The notes below the pieces were generated by a model. The model did no database searches, was not told where the DNA came from, and was given only the letters and a program-made list of their open reading frames with translations. 64,000 nt of DNA from Bacteroidota bacterium (GTDB lineage Bacteria > Bacteroidota > Bacteroidia > Bacteroidales > F082), in NCBI GenBank assembly GCA_023396415.1, contig JAEWWJ010000074.1, positions 31,645-95,644 of the forward strand. Reading direction: 5' to 3'. Below, in pieces: positions 33,001 to 41,843 of this stretch. The position numbers and the translations under genes are program-made. Within the stretch, counting starts at the first letter, position 1, and the number at the start of each line of letters is the position of its first letter.

Positions 33001-34059
33001 ATGCTGAATCCTTTCCTTAAAAACCGACAATATTTCGTAACCTATTCGACTGTTTGGGTGGTCGTTGCGGTCATCCAAACAGTTATTTTGAATTACTACC
33101 AAGACATTGATCTTTTTGAAAGCATCATTGATGCAGGCATCTTCAACTTCATTTTGGCCATCATCAGCTTCAGTTTGTGGTATATTCTGCGTTTTAACAT
33201 CAACGACCAACACAACAGCTTCGACTTAATCATCAACCATCTGCTTACAGGCATTGTTACCGTTGCCGCTTGGTTGGGCAGCGGATATTATTTAATGAGT
33301 CTGGTGGCTGCCGACAATGCCACTTACCTTGAATTTTTGAAAACTTCGTTGCCTTGGAGGGCAATTCTCGGAGCTTTTTTCTACCTCATTTTTGTACTTA
33401 TTTATTATATGATGCTGTATTATGAAGACCTGCAACAAAAACTGAAAGTGGAATCGGAACTCAACAACTTGGTTCGCGAAGCCGAACTCAATGCCTTGAA
33501 ATCGCAGATTAACCCTCATTTTTTATTCAACAGCCTCAACTCAATCAGCTCCCTCACCATGACCGATCCGGAAAAGGCCCAAGAAATGGTGATCAAGCTC
33601 TCCGATTTCATGCGCTACTCGTTAAGCCACGACCGCAACGAAACCACTTCGCTCAGGCGTGAACTCGAAAATGCAGAACGCTACCTCGACATTGAAAAAA
33701 TACGTTTTGGCAAACGCCTGAAATATGTTTGCAAAGTGCCTGAAGGCTGCTTTGAACAGCCCATTCCCAACATGATTTTGCAACCACTGCTCGAAAACGC
33801 CATCAAACACGGCGTACACAACAGCACTGAAGAAGTATTGATTGAGTTGAGTTGCGTGATGACACCCGACTATGCCGAGCTGCATTTGCTCAACGATTTT
33901 GATCCCGAAGCCATACGACCCAAAGGCGAAGGCATAGGTTTAAAAAATATCCGCAACCGGATGAAGCTGCTCTACCATCGAAATGATTTATTTGAGGTGA
34001 AGATGGGCAAAATAGAATTTGAAGTAATTTTACGCATCCCCAAAAGTAAACCGGTATGA
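33001..34059 (+). CDS. LytS-like sensor histidine kinase
   Basis: A 352-residue protein starting at MLNPFLKNRQYF. Four membrane helices (~12-140) are followed by a coiled coil and the His_kinase domain of the LytS/YehU class: SQINPHFLFNSLNSISSL with phospho-acceptor His, NAERYLDIEKIRFGKRL and a degenerate HATPase (NMILQPLLENAIKHGV, GEGIGLKNIRNRMKLLY). It has no sensor domain beyond the membrane helices, so it probably senses the membrane or works with the LiaF-like protein. Its stop overlaps the LytTR start by 4 bp (ATGA), giving translational coupling. Confidence 0.93.
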   Translation: MLNPFLKNRQYFVTYSTVWVVVAVIQTVILNYYQDIDLFESIIDAGIFNFILAIISFSLWYILRFNINDQHNSFDLIINHLLTGIVTVAAWLGSGYYLMSLVAADNATYLEFLKTSLPWRAILGAFFYLIFVLIYYMMLYYEDLQQKLKVESELNNLVREAELNALKSQINPHFLFNSLNSISSLTMTDPEKAQEMVIKLSDFMRYSLSHDRNETTSLRRELENAERYLDIEKIRFGKRLKYVCKVPEGCFEQPIPNMILQPLLENAIKHGVHNSTEEVLIELSCVMTPDYAELHLLNDFDPEAIRPKGEGIGLKNIRNRMKLLYHRNDLFEVKMGKIEFEVILRIPKSKPV

Positions 34060-34811
34060 TTCAAAAAATACGCACCCTTATCATTGAAGACGAAGAGCCG
34101 GCACGCAACTTATTGAAAACATTTTTAAGCTCTTTCGATGAAATTAACCTCATTGGCGAATGTAGCGATGGGTTTAGCGGGTTGAAAGCCATTAATGAAA
34201 TGCAGCCCGATTTGGTGTTCCTCGACATACAAATGCCACGCCTCACCGGCTTTGAGTTGATTGAGTTGTTGGACGAACTCCCCGAAATTGTTTTTACCAC
34301 TGCTTACGATGAATTTGCATTAAAAGCTTTCGATCTTAACGCTGTGGATTATCTGATGAAACCCTTCTCGAAGCAGCGTTTGCGACAGGCGGTGGAAAAG
34401 GTTGTAGAACGTTTCAAGTCAAAAACATCGGGCCGCAGCGAGCTCCAAAAACTTGTTGAGCAAATGCAGGAACGCAGCAAGCCTTTGGAAAGAATTGTAG
34501 TGAAGTCAGGATCGAAAATCCATGTGATACCTGTAGAAGCCATCGAACAAATTGAAGCTCAGGATGATTATGTGATGATACATGCCGCTGAAGGACGGTT
34601 TATGAAAAAAGAAACCATGACAGCCCTCGAGCAAAGCCTCCCGGAAGACCAATTTTTACGCATCCACAGGTCGCATATCGTCAACATCAACCAAATTCAA
34701 CGTATTGAGCAATACGGCAAGGAAAATTACCTGTTGATTTTAAAAAATGGAAATTCGGTAAGTGTAAGTAAAAGTCGTATCAAAGATTTGAAGCGCGAAC
34801 TCGACTTTTAG
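34056..34811 (+). CDS. LytTR-family response regulator
   Basis: A 251-residue protein. The N-terminal receiver domain (~1-120) carries the acidic pair in LIIEDEEPARNL, the phospho-Asp in PDLVFLDIQMPRLTG, TTAYDEFAL and the conserved Lys in YLMKPFSK. The C-terminal LytTR DNA-binding domain (~150-251) is marked by VIPVEAIEQIEAQDDYVMIH, FLRIHRSHIVNINQIQRIE and NGNSVSVSKSRIKDLK. It is the cognate regulator of the overlapping LytS-like kinase. Targets probably include the LiaF-like gene itself. Confidence 0.95.
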   Translation: MIQKIRTLIIEDEEPARNLLKTFLSSFDEINLIGECSDGFSGLKAINEMQPDLVFLDIQMPRLTGFELIELLDELPEIVFTTAYDEFALKAFDLNAVDYLMKPFSKQRLRQAVEKVVERFKSKTSGRSELQKLVEQMQERSKPLERIVVKSGSKIHVIPVEAIEQIEAQDDYVMIHAAEGRFMKKETMTALEQSLPEDQFLRIHRSHIVNINQIQRIEQYGKENYLLILKNGNSVSVSKSRIKDLKRELDF

Positions 34812-34837
34812 CCATCAACCTTGGCAGCAAACCACCC

Positions 34838-35305
34838 CTACTTTCGGGCGTTTTGTTCTCTGAAGATGTTGAACTCATGCAGCTCAATCTTTTCGAGTAG
34901 CGGATCAAGCACCTTAAATTTCTCAATATCGAGCAGAACTACCAGGCTCATTCCCGGTATTTTACGTATTGCTGACAACCACTCATCGCGTTTGCTTTCG
35001 GAGATGTTGTTGCGAATAATAAATAAAAAATCAACCGATAAAGGCAGCTTAATCAGTTTAATTCCTTCGTTTTGAAGCTGAATTAAATTGAACACATTCA
35101 TGTTTTCACCTGCATCATAGTAGTAAAACGAATACAACTCAGGTTGGTTGCCGTCGGCCTTAAAACCGGTCATTTTTTTAAAATTAAGGCCTAAGGTTTC
35201 GTTTAAATGCCAAGCCAATTTATAGTCCTTCAGCGGTGTTGACAGTGCTACGAGCGTGAGATCGTCAAAAGGATTTACAACCAAAGTTTTCTTTTTTTGT
35301 GCCAC
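34838..35305 (-). CDS. IPExxxVDY-family protein
   Basis: About 155 residues. A GTG start at 35305 (VAQKKKTLVVNPFDDLTL) is preferred, because family members begin with this kind of segment; the ATG at 35368 would add 21 residues of unlike sequence. The family's name motif appears as LPLSVDFLFII, with LADFxL-type spacing around it (TLVALSTPLKDYKLAWHLNETLGLNF in parts). The function is unknown. In Bacteroidota the gene is usually found next to rnc and pyk; here it follows rnc on the same strand and pyk is not adjacent. Confidence 0.75.
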   Translation of the reverse strand: MAQKKKTLVVNPFDDLTLVALSTPLKDYKLAWHLNETLGLNFKKMTGFKADGNQPELYSFYYYDAGENMNVFNLIQLQNEGIKLIKLPLSVDFLFIIRNNISESKRDEWLSAIRKIPGMSLVVLLDIEKFKVLDPLLEKIELHEFNIFREQNARK

Positions 35306-35580
35306 AACAGAAAGTGTAAAAAGGTTGATAAAGGATTGCGAAAATACAAAATCCCACCCTTCAGTCACCTCATTTTTAAATGGTTTTGTTTTACGCGAAG
35401 ATGGGATTTGAACAACTGCTGGGTTTCGTGTTTTGGATAAACACCTTTTGTTCAGCTCATTGTTTCAAATTTTCGATAAAGATATCCTCACCGAATGTTT
35501 TTTACCTGAACCAAAAACGTTGTTGAAAAAAGTTGTTGAAACAAGGTGAAGGTGTGTTTTGAGGTGGGCGACTATGCCTC

Positions 35581-36306
35581 TTATTTTACTTCGTTGAGCA
35601 AAATCCAAGTTTTTTCGGCAGCCAATTGTTCGGCACCTTTGATGGAATAGTCTTTGGCTTCGGCAATGGTTTCACCGTTCACCTTAATATGAATGAGGTA
35701 CTGTTTTTTAAAGCCTTCGCCAATTTCGCCGGCCACATTAAACTCAATGGTTTGTTTTTCTTTTTGACCCCATTCCAACAACTTGCTTTTAAAATTAAAG
35801 TCGCTGTTTTGCAGGGTATCAATATCGAGATGAAACTCGATGATGCGTTTCACAACAATTTTTCGACAAAACTCGAAGCCTTTGTCCAAATAAATGGCAC
35901 CGATAAGTGCCTCAAAGGCATCGCCATTGGCCGATTTGAACACAGATTTTCCATCGCCGTTGTAATTCACCAATTTGTCCACACCCATTTTTTGCGATAG
36001 CTTACTAAGGGAGGCGCGACTCACAATTTTTGAACGCATCTCGGTGAGAAATCCTTCGTTTTTGTATGGAAATTTTTTAAAAAGGTAATCAGCTACAATG
36101 GCACTCAACAAAGCATCGCCAAGATATTCAAGCCTTTCGTTGCTGAGTTTGTATCCCTGCACACGCTCGCTGGCCACCGATTTATGTTTGAAGGCCAGTT
36201 GATACAAAAAAATATTTCCGGGTCTGAACCCGAAAATATTTTTTATAGCACAGCTTAATTCTTTGTCAACTGAAAAAAACCATTTAATTTTTTCGATAAA
36301 AAACAA
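35581..36306 (-). CDS. rnc: ribonuclease III
   Basis: A 241-residue enzyme: RNase III catalytic domain with the signature NERLEYLGDALLSAIVADYL and the second metal site GDAFEALIGAIYLDKGFEF, followed by a double-stranded-RNA-binding domain (SKLLEWGQKEKQTIEFNV, GEGFKKQYLIHIKVNGETIAEA, AEQLAAEKTWILL). It processes rRNA precursors and cleaves double-stranded RNA. It lies 100 bp downstream of fabF; the acpP-fabF-rnc order is widely conserved in bacteria. Confidence 0.97.
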   Translation of the reverse strand: MFFIEKIKWFFSVDKELSCAIKNIFGFRPGNIFLYQLAFKHKSVASERVQGYKLSNERLEYLGDALLSAIVADYLFKKFPYKNEGFLTEMRSKIVSRASLSKLSQKMGVDKLVNYNGDGKSVFKSANGDAFEALIGAIYLDKGFEFCRKIVVKRIIEFHLDIDTLQNSDFNFKSKLLEWGQKEKQTIEFNVAGEIGEGFKKQYLIHIKVNGETIAEAKDYSIKGAEQLAAEKTWILLNEVK

Positions 36307-36405
36307 ACTACTTTGGTTTTGAAATTTAAAAACTGTTCAATAGCAAGTTGTTTTCTCAGCGCAGGCTGCGGATAAACCCTCTACGGGCATTTAGACCAAA
36401 CAAGT

Positions 36406-37659
36406 TTAAGGAATAAATTTCTTAAAGATGATGGATGCGTTATGACCGCCAAAACCAAAAGTGTTGGTGAGGGCGTAGTTAACTTCCCGTTTTCGGGCCG
36501 TCCAATAGGTAAAGTCGAGGGCGCTGTCAATCTCCGGATCGTCGGTAAAGTGGTTAATGGTTGGCGGGATAATATCGTTTTGCACCGCAAGCACTGTTGC
36601 AATAGCTTCGACAATACCAGCCCCACCTAAAAGGTGGCCTGTCATTGATTTGGTGGAGTTGATGCTAATTTTATAAGCATGATCACCAAATAGGCTGACG
36701 ATAGACTTTGGCTCAGCAATATCACCCTGTGGGGTTGAAGTGCCGTGTGTGTTGATGTGGTCTATATCTTCGGGACGTAATCCGGCATCGCTCAAGGCGC
36801 GTTTCATACTCAGCTTTGCGCCTAAGCCTTCCGGGTGAGGGGAGGTCATGTGGTTGGCATCGGCTGAGAGACCGCATCCTACAAGTTCTGCATAAATTGT
36901 TGCTCCACGGGCAAGGGCATGTTCCAGTTCTTCAAGAACCATGCCTCCACCGCCTTCGCCCATCACAAAGCCATCGCGGTCTTTGTCAAAGGGTCTTGAA
37001 CCGGTTTTTGGGTCGTCATTTCGTGTCGAGATCGCGTGCATGGCATTAAAACCACCAACGCCGGCAGGTGCAATGGAAGCTTCCGATCCGCCTGTAACAA
37101 ATGCAACCGCTTTGCCTAACCTGATGTAGTTAAAGGCATCTACCAAGCTATTGGCAGACGAAGCGCAAGCAGAAACAGTGGCAAAGTTGGGGCCTCTGAA
37201 GCCGTGTTTGATGGAAATATGACCGGCCGTGATGTCGGCAATCATCTTAGGGATGAAGAACGGGTTAAAGCGGGGAGTGCCATCGCCCAGGGCAAAAGCA
37301 GTTACCTCCTCCGAAAAAGTGATAAGCCCGCCTATGCCTGATGACCAGATTACGCCTACTTCATCAAGATCGGTTGTTCCGTTGATCAGCCCCGAGTGGG
37401 TGATGGCCTCGTCGGAGGCAATCAGTCCAAACTGTGCATAAAGGTCGTACTTGCGCACGTCTTTACGGTCGAAATAATCTTTATAGTCGTAATTCTTAAC
37501 CTCACAGGCAAAGCGGGTCTTAAACTTGGAGGCGTCAAAGCGGGTAATATCAGCAGCGCCATTCACGCCATTGACGAGTGCGTCCCAATATGTGGCCACA
37601 TTATTACCAATTGGTGTGATAGCACCTAAACCTGTTACTACTACTCGTTTCAGCTCCAT
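36406..37659 (-). CDS. fabF: beta-ketoacyl-ACP synthase II
   Basis: A 417-residue condensing enzyme of fatty-acid synthesis. The catalytic triad is visible: Cys165 in TVSACASSANSLVDAF, His in NTHGTSTPQGD and His in KSMTGHLLGGAG. The C-terminal NTFGFGGHNASIIF is standard. It elongates acyl-ACP with malonyl-ACP in the cytoplasm. It lies 12 bp after acpP, so the two are cotranscribed. Confidence 0.98.
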   Translation of the reverse strand: MELKRVVVTGLGAITPIGNNVATYWDALVNGVNGAADITRFDASKFKTRFACEVKNYDYKDYFDRKDVRKYDLYAQFGLIASDEAITHSGLINGTTDLDEVGVIWSSGIGGLITFSEEVTAFALGDGTPRFNPFFIPKMIADITAGHISIKHGFRGPNFATVSACASSANSLVDAFNYIRLGKAVAFVTGGSEASIAPAGVGGFNAMHAISTRNDDPKTGSRPFDKDRDGFVMGEGGGGMVLEELEHALARGATIYAELVGCGLSADANHMTSPHPEGLGAKLSMKRALSDAGLRPEDIDHINTHGTSTPQGDIAEPKSIVSLFGDHAYKISINSTKSMTGHLLGGAGIVEAIATVLAVQNDIIPPTINHFTDDPEIDSALDFTYWTARKREVNYALTNTFGFGGHNASIIFKKFIP

Positions 37660-37671
37660 AAAAAACTTTTT

Positions 37672-37908
37672 TTAACCTTTTTTCTCTTCAATGTACCTAA
37701 TAGCATCACCCACGGTGGCAATCTTCTCGGCTTGATCGTCGGGAATCGCGATATTGAATTCTTTTTCAAATTCCATAATCAACTCAACAGTGTCAAGTGA
37801 GTCGGCTCCCAAATCATTGGTGAAGCTGGCTTCGATGGTAACTTCTGCCGGCTCAACGCCAAGCTTGTCCACAATAATGGATACAATTTTGTCTTTAATT
37901 TCTGACAT
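37672..37908 (-). CDS. acpP: acyl carrier protein
   Basis: A 78-residue acidic four-helix protein with the phosphopantetheine site Ser37 in LGADSLDTVELIMEFE. Length and composition are typical. It carries growing acyl chains for FabF and other enzymes. It is first in the acpP-fabF-rnc group. A TACTTTG sequence on the minus strand at 37945-37939 resembles a promoter -7 element with one base fewer than consensus. Confidence 0.98.
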   Translation of the reverse strand: MSEIKDKIVSIIVDKLGVEPAEVTIEASFTNDLGADSLDTVELIMEFEKEFNIAIPDDQAEKIATVGDAIRYIEEKKG

Positions 37909-38029
37909 AACTTCTAATGTTTTTAGTTAAACAGGGATGCAAAGTAAATTAATTGCTTCAAATTAAACAACTTTATTTATTAAAAAATTGATTTTCAGTG
38001 CTTTTAAATTTTCAAAAAGGGTCATCTTT

Positions 38030-38758
38030 TTACCCTTTGTCGTTTTTTTCATCTTCTATGTCATCATCTTTTTCTTTTCTATCGGATGATTTCCCTTCGA
38101 TTACCAACACTATTTCACCTTTAATTTCTTTATGGCTATAGTAATCAATTAGTTCGTCGAGGCTACCTCTTTTGTTTTCTTCAAACATTTTGGTGAGTTC
38201 GCGGGCTACACTGGCACGACGGTCGCCGCCCAAAGCGCCTGCAAGTTGCTCGAGGGTTTTGATTAAGCGGTGTGGCGATTCGTAAAGCACAGTGGTATAG
38301 GGCTGTTCGGCAATGCTGAGGATGCGTTTCATGCGGCCTTTTTTATGCGGCAGAAAACCTTCAAACACAAAACGATCGGCAGCGAGCCCCGAATTGACCA
38401 AGGCCGGGACGAAGGCGGTGGCACCCGGCAAACATTCTACCTCAACCGAAGCAGCAATGGCGGCCCTCACCAACAAAAAGCCGGGATCGGATATGGCAGG
38501 TGTTCCGGCATCGGTTACCAAAGCCATGGTTTCGCCGGCACGCAAACGGCTGACCAACTGTTCCACCATACGGTGTTCGTTGTGTTGATGAAAAGGTGCC
38601 ATGGGTTTGCTGATGCCGTAATGTTTGAGTAAAACACCCGTTTTGCGGGTGTCTTCGGCAACTATCAAAGCTACTTCGTCTTTTAATACACGAACCGCCC
38701 TTAAGGTAATATCTTCAAGGTTGCCGATGGGTGTAGGGACTAAAAAGAGTTTCGACAT
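38030..38758 (-). CDS. rsmI: 16S rRNA (cytidine-1402-2'-O)-methyltransferase
   Basis: A 242-residue SAM-dependent tetrapyrrole-methylase-fold enzyme. Signatures are LFLVPTPIGNLEDITLRA at the N-terminus, AEDTRKTGVLLKHY, LVTDAGTPAISDPGFLLV and YESPHRLIKTLEQL. It methylates C1402 of 16S rRNA. The C-terminus carries a ~20-residue highly charged tail (DRKEKDDDIEDEKNDKG), a lineage-specific extension. It starts 2 bp after a 45-aa membrane-peptide gene. Confidence 0.96.
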   Translation of the reverse strand: MSKLFLVPTPIGNLEDITLRAVRVLKDEVALIVAEDTRKTGVLLKHYGISKPMAPFHQHNEHRMVEQLVSRLRAGETMALVTDAGTPAISDPGFLLVRAAIAASVEVECLPGATAFVPALVNSGLAADRFVFEGFLPHKKGRMKRILSIAEQPYTTVLYESPHRLIKTLEQLAGALGGDRRASVARELTKMFEENKRGSLDELIDYYSHKEIKGEIVLVIEGKSSDRKEKDDDIEDEKNDKG

Positions 38759-38760
38759 GC

Positions 38761-38898
38761 TTATTTATTCTTGTTGCTGAGCCACTTTTTGATCCATTGT
38801 TCAAAATGTTCGGCACCTTTATTCACTGAGGTGTAAAACGAAAGGATGGTAAAAGCAGCGATGATCAAAGTGGTAAAGATAATCAAAAGTAACTCCAT
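38761..38898 (-). CDS. small single-pass membrane protein (45 aa)
   Basis: An ATG at 38898 opens a 45-codon frame ending at TAA (38761-38763). The peptide starts MELLLIIFTTLIIAAFTILS, a clear membrane helix, and continues with a positively charged amphipathic tail (EHFEQWIKKWLSNKNK). It fits exactly between the M28 peptidase stop (38902; 3-bp gap) and the rsmI start (38758; 2-bp gap), so it fills what would otherwise be a 143-bp hole in a tight operon. That spacing and the membrane helix are the evidence for coding. The family is not recognised. Confidence 0.7.
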   Translation of the reverse strand: MELLLIIFTTLIIAAFTILSFYTSVNKGAEHFEQWIKKWLSNKNK

Positions 38899-38901
38899 GG
38901 G

Positions 38902-40182
38902 TTATTTTTTAAATGAAGAAACCTTTGGCAGCTCGCGCACAAAATCGGTCATCAGGCTAAAAAATTCTTGATGTTTGGTAAAAGGTAAGTGCTCGGCCTC
39001 ATCGTCGGTAACATGATATTTTCTGTTTTCATCGCCGTTGGTATGGATGAAAACAGCAGGAACACCTTTTTCATAAAAAGGACAATGGTCGCTGTTGCAC
39101 GACTCACCTTTTTTGACCACTTGCGTGAAATAGTTTTGCGTTTGGTTGAGGTTGGATATGAGTTGGTAAGCTTCAGGAAACTGTATGGCATTCACCATTG
39201 TGATGCCGGTGCTGCCTGTTCCCACCATGTCGAAATTAAAGAGAAAAAGCACTTTATCTAAGTCGAAAGGAGGGTTTTCGGCAAAATGACGTGAGCCAAG
39301 CAAACCGGCTTCTTCTCCAGAAACGAGCACGAACGCCAGGGTGTAATGTGCCTTTTCGGGATGCTTGGCATAAAAGCGGGCCAAATCAATGACGACAGCC
39401 GTGCCACTGGCATTGTCGCTGGCGCCCGGAAAAAAGGTCTTACGACCCATACCTCCCAGATGGTCGTAGTGGGCCACAAAAACAATCAAGCTGTCGGGAA
39501 CCACATTGCCCCGCACAAATCCGGCAACATTTCTGGCGCGATGGGTTTCATTAAAGCGGGCTTCAATGTCGAGGTGCAGCTTTTTGGTTTGAGGCGGCAG
39601 TTGATGGGTTTTTATTTTGAGTGACACTATGCCTTCCGGCATTTGCTTGCGACCCACGTACCACCACATTGGGCCACTGTCGGTTTGGGCCATAGCCTTG
39701 ACGCCCGGAATGCCGCTGCGCCAGGCGTTTTTTAAGCCCTGTGGAACTACGAGCAAGGTTGAAGATGGGCCGGAAATGGTGTCGTAAAAGCTATAAACGC
39801 TTTGTGTTTTGGTAATAGTGTCGGGTAAAAATAACAAGTCAAAACTTTTGCTGATGCTTGACATGGAGGCATTTACCACATAGTCCTTGCCTGCTGTGAG
39901 GGTGTTATTGTCGGCCCTTAATTTCATCTTTCCGGGAAAGGTGTTTACAGCAAATTCGTAGGGCTGCAAGTAATCATGGAAATAAGGTTCTAAGCCGGCC
40001 TTTTTCATTTCTTTGGATAGAAAATAGGCAGCTTTTTGGTCGCCATTTTTCACATAACCGCGGCCATAAAACTTGGATGAGCTGAGTTTTTTAACTAATT
40101 TTTTGGTGTAATCAAGGTCTTGACCGAAAGCTGAGAGCGAGATCATCAGCAAGAATACAAAGGGTAGGTGGGTGCTTTTCAT
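38902..40182 (-). CDS. M28-family zinc aminopeptidase, secreted
   Basis: 426 residues from the ATG at 40182, starting with a signal peptide (MKSTHLPFVFLLMISLSAFG). A PA-like segment in the middle is followed by the M28 catalytic domain: FVAHYDHLGG (zinc His/Asp), GASDNASGTAVVIDLARFY (bridging Asp), VLVSGEEAGLLGSRHF (catalytic Glu pair), FNFDMVGTG and the late zinc ligand in SDHCPFYEKGVPAVFIH. It should remove N-terminal residues from peptides in the periplasm or outside. The start overlaps the stop of the upstream acidic-protein gene by one base (TGATG). Confidence 0.92.
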   Translation of the reverse strand: MKSTHLPFVFLLMISLSAFGQDLDYTKKLVKKLSSSKFYGRGYVKNGDQKAAYFLSKEMKKAGLEPYFHDYLQPYEFAVNTFPGKMKLRADNNTLTAGKDYVVNASMSSISKSFDLLFLPDTITKTQSVYSFYDTISGPSSTLLVVPQGLKNAWRSGIPGVKAMAQTDSGPMWWYVGRKQMPEGIVSLKIKTHQLPPQTKKLHLDIEARFNETHRARNVAGFVRGNVVPDSLIVFVAHYDHLGGMGRKTFFPGASDNASGTAVVIDLARFYAKHPEKAHYTLAFVLVSGEEAGLLGSRHFAENPPFDLDKVLFLFNFDMVGTGSTGITMVNAIQFPEAYQLISNLNQTQNYFTQVVKKGESCNSDHCPFYEKGVPAVFIHTNGDENRKYHVTDDEAEHLPFTKHQEFFSLMTDFVRELPKVSSFKK

Positions 40183-41159
40183 CAATAACCAAATTTCCGT
40201 TCAATTAATTGTTCCATTTTGGCAACGGCAGCAGTTTCTGCGTCCCATTGGTGCAACACACTCAGCTCGATGAGGTAAGTTTTGGCACCATTGAAGCTTT
40301 GGAAGCTGTTCAGTTCGTCAATGGCCTTGTTGTAATAGGAGATGTTGCCTTCGAAGAGTTCGTTGATGAGCAAAAACTTATCGTTGATGCCGATGGCTTG
40401 CCGCAAATCGTTGATGCGTGAATTGGTCATGCGGGCCGCAATGCTGTTGTCGGGCGAGGCGAGTTTGTCGGCTAGACTTTCGCTATCATCAAAAAGACTG
40501 AGGGTTGCCGACTGGCTTTCTTTTGAGACCCGAGGAGGCAGGTCGAAATGTGCGGCGGCTTGCTCACGAAAGTGAATGGCTTGCTGTTGCTCTTCGAGTC
40601 GTGAGGTTTCAGTGTAGGCTTCAGTTTCATTTGGCTCCGGCATAAGTTTGCTAAAAGGCTCAACCGGTTTAGAGGTTTCAGCAACGGAAATGAAATCATC
40701 TTCGACGGTTTCAAAGACTTCGGCTTCATTCTCAGCATGGTCAACAACCTTGTTAGTCGTGCCATCTCGCTCTTCTTCAGGCTGCTCCTCAATTTCTGCT
40801 TCTATTTCTTCATGCTGCGCTTTCATTTCTTCCTGTTGTTCTTTTTCCTGCTCTCCGTCTTCCTGCTCTCCGTCTTCCTGCTCTTCTTGATTAATTTCTA
40901 CCAATCCTTCCCACAAATCGGTAGGCCCCAATTGGATTTCAAGATCTGGAATGGCCATCCGGTGAGTTGTTTTAAGGCTATTGGTGGTGCCAAATTGAAG
41001 CAAAAGCTCATAGATTTCAAGGGTTTTTTGTTTCATGAGATCGGTTTCAATGGCATGGATTGTTCCTCCATTGTTTTCTAATTGACTGATTACTTTGAGT
41101 AACGACTCGGTTTTGCTCTGCATCTTGCCTAACAAACTGATGTTTTTAATCGTATCCAT
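40182..41159 (-). CDS. acidic low-complexity protein with conserved C-terminal domain, unknown function
   Basis: 325 residues from the ATG at 41159 (MDTIKNISLLGKMQ). Three parts: an N-terminal helical region (~1-95), a Glu/Gln-dominated stretch (~97-140, EEQEDGEQEDGEQEKEQQEE) that is probably disordered or coiled-coil, and a C-terminal region (~250-325: RINDLRQAIGINDKFLLINELFEGN, described as one block, then DELNSFQSFNGAKTYLIEL) that resembles a domain I have seen in uncharacterised Bacteroidota proteins. There is no signal peptide, so it is probably cytoplasmic. It is first in the unit with the M28 peptidase, small membrane protein and rsmI, and divergent from tdk. Confidence 0.75.
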   Translation of the reverse strand: MDTIKNISLLGKMQSKTESLLKVISQLENNGGTIHAIETDLMKQKTLEIYELLLQFGTTNSLKTTHRMAIPDLEIQLGPTDLWEGLVEINQEEQEDGEQEDGEQEKEQQEEMKAQHEEIEAEIEEQPEEERDGTTNKVVDHAENEAEVFETVEDDFISVAETSKPVEPFSKLMPEPNETEAYTETSRLEEQQQAIHFREQAAAHFDLPPRVSKESQSATLSLFDDSESLADKLASPDNSIAARMTNSRINDLRQAIGINDKFLLINELFEGNISYYNKAIDELNSFQSFNGAKTYLIELSVLHQWDAETAAVAKMEQLIERKFGY

Positions 41160-41186
41160 TTTATTTTTAATCTTGATGAGAATAGC

Positions 41187-41194
41187 TATTTTTG
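41187..41194 (+). promoter_or_regulatory. predicted -7 element for tdk
   Basis: TATTTTTG, 39 bp upstream of the tdk ATG at 41233, in the 73-bp divergent spacer. Confidence 0.45.
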
Positions 41195-41232
41195 CGACTT
41201 GTAAAATTAACAAGAACAGAATTACCGGCAGA

Positions 41233-41832
41233 ATGTTTCTCGAAAAAGATACCAACATAAAGAATCGCGGAGGCTGGATCGAAGTCATTTGTGGTTCAAT
41301 GTTCTCCGGTAAGACCGAAGAACTGATTAGAAGACTCAATCGCGCCCGCATTGCCCGTCAGAAAGTTGAAATATTCAAGCCACGCATTGATAAACGCTAC
41401 AGCGAAGTAGATGTTGTATCGCACAATGCCAATGCCATCCATTCGATTCCTGTGGAAAGCGCGTCGCAAATTCTTTTTTATGCCAACGAATTTGAAGTGA
41501 TTGGCATTGATGAGGCCCAGTTTTTCGATCTCGAACTCACCTCCGTTTGCACCCAGCTGGCCAACCAAGGCGTGCGGGTAATTGTAGCCGGCCTCGATAT
41601 GGATTTTCTGGGCAACCCTTTTGGCCCCATGCCTCAGCTGCTTGCTATTGCCGAATATGTTACCAAAGTGCACGCTATTTGTATGCAATGCGGCAACTTG
41701 GCCCATGTTTCGCATCGTATTGTTGATGGCGAAAAGTTAGTACTGCTAGGCGAAACCGACATTTATGAGCCGCTCTGCCGGGTATGCTTCAACAAGGCCC
41801 GAGCTACGCTTGTTAAGGAAAAAGGGGGGTGA
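41233..41832 (+). CDS. tdk: thymidine kinase
   Basis: 199 residues from the ATG at 41233 (MFLEKDTNIKNRGGWIEV). The Walker A motif is GSMFSGKTEELIRRL, the Walker B / catalytic Glu region GIDEAQFFDL, and the zinc lasso has cysteines in CMQCGNLA and CRVC. The C-terminal substrate-binding loop is GETDIYEPLCR. It phosphorylates thymidine in the salvage pathway. Length fits type II thymidine kinases. Confidence 0.97.
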   Translation: MFLEKDTNIKNRGGWIEVICGSMFSGKTEELIRRLNRARIARQKVEIFKPRIDKRYSEVDVVSHNANAIHSIPVESASQILFYANEFEVIGIDEAQFFDLELTSVCTQLANQGVRVIVAGLDMDFLGNPFGPMPQLLAIAEYVTKVHAICMQCGNLAHVSHRIVDGEKLVLLGETDIYEPLCRVCFNKARATLVKEKGG

Positions 41833-41843
41833 TGCCGAAGTCT

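Noticed and set aside
35390..35480. A tRNA-like T-arm sequence (TTCAAATCCC on the minus strand)
   Set aside because: The flanking bases do not form a T stem, and no anticodon or D arm could be folded around it. Chance or a very old remnant.
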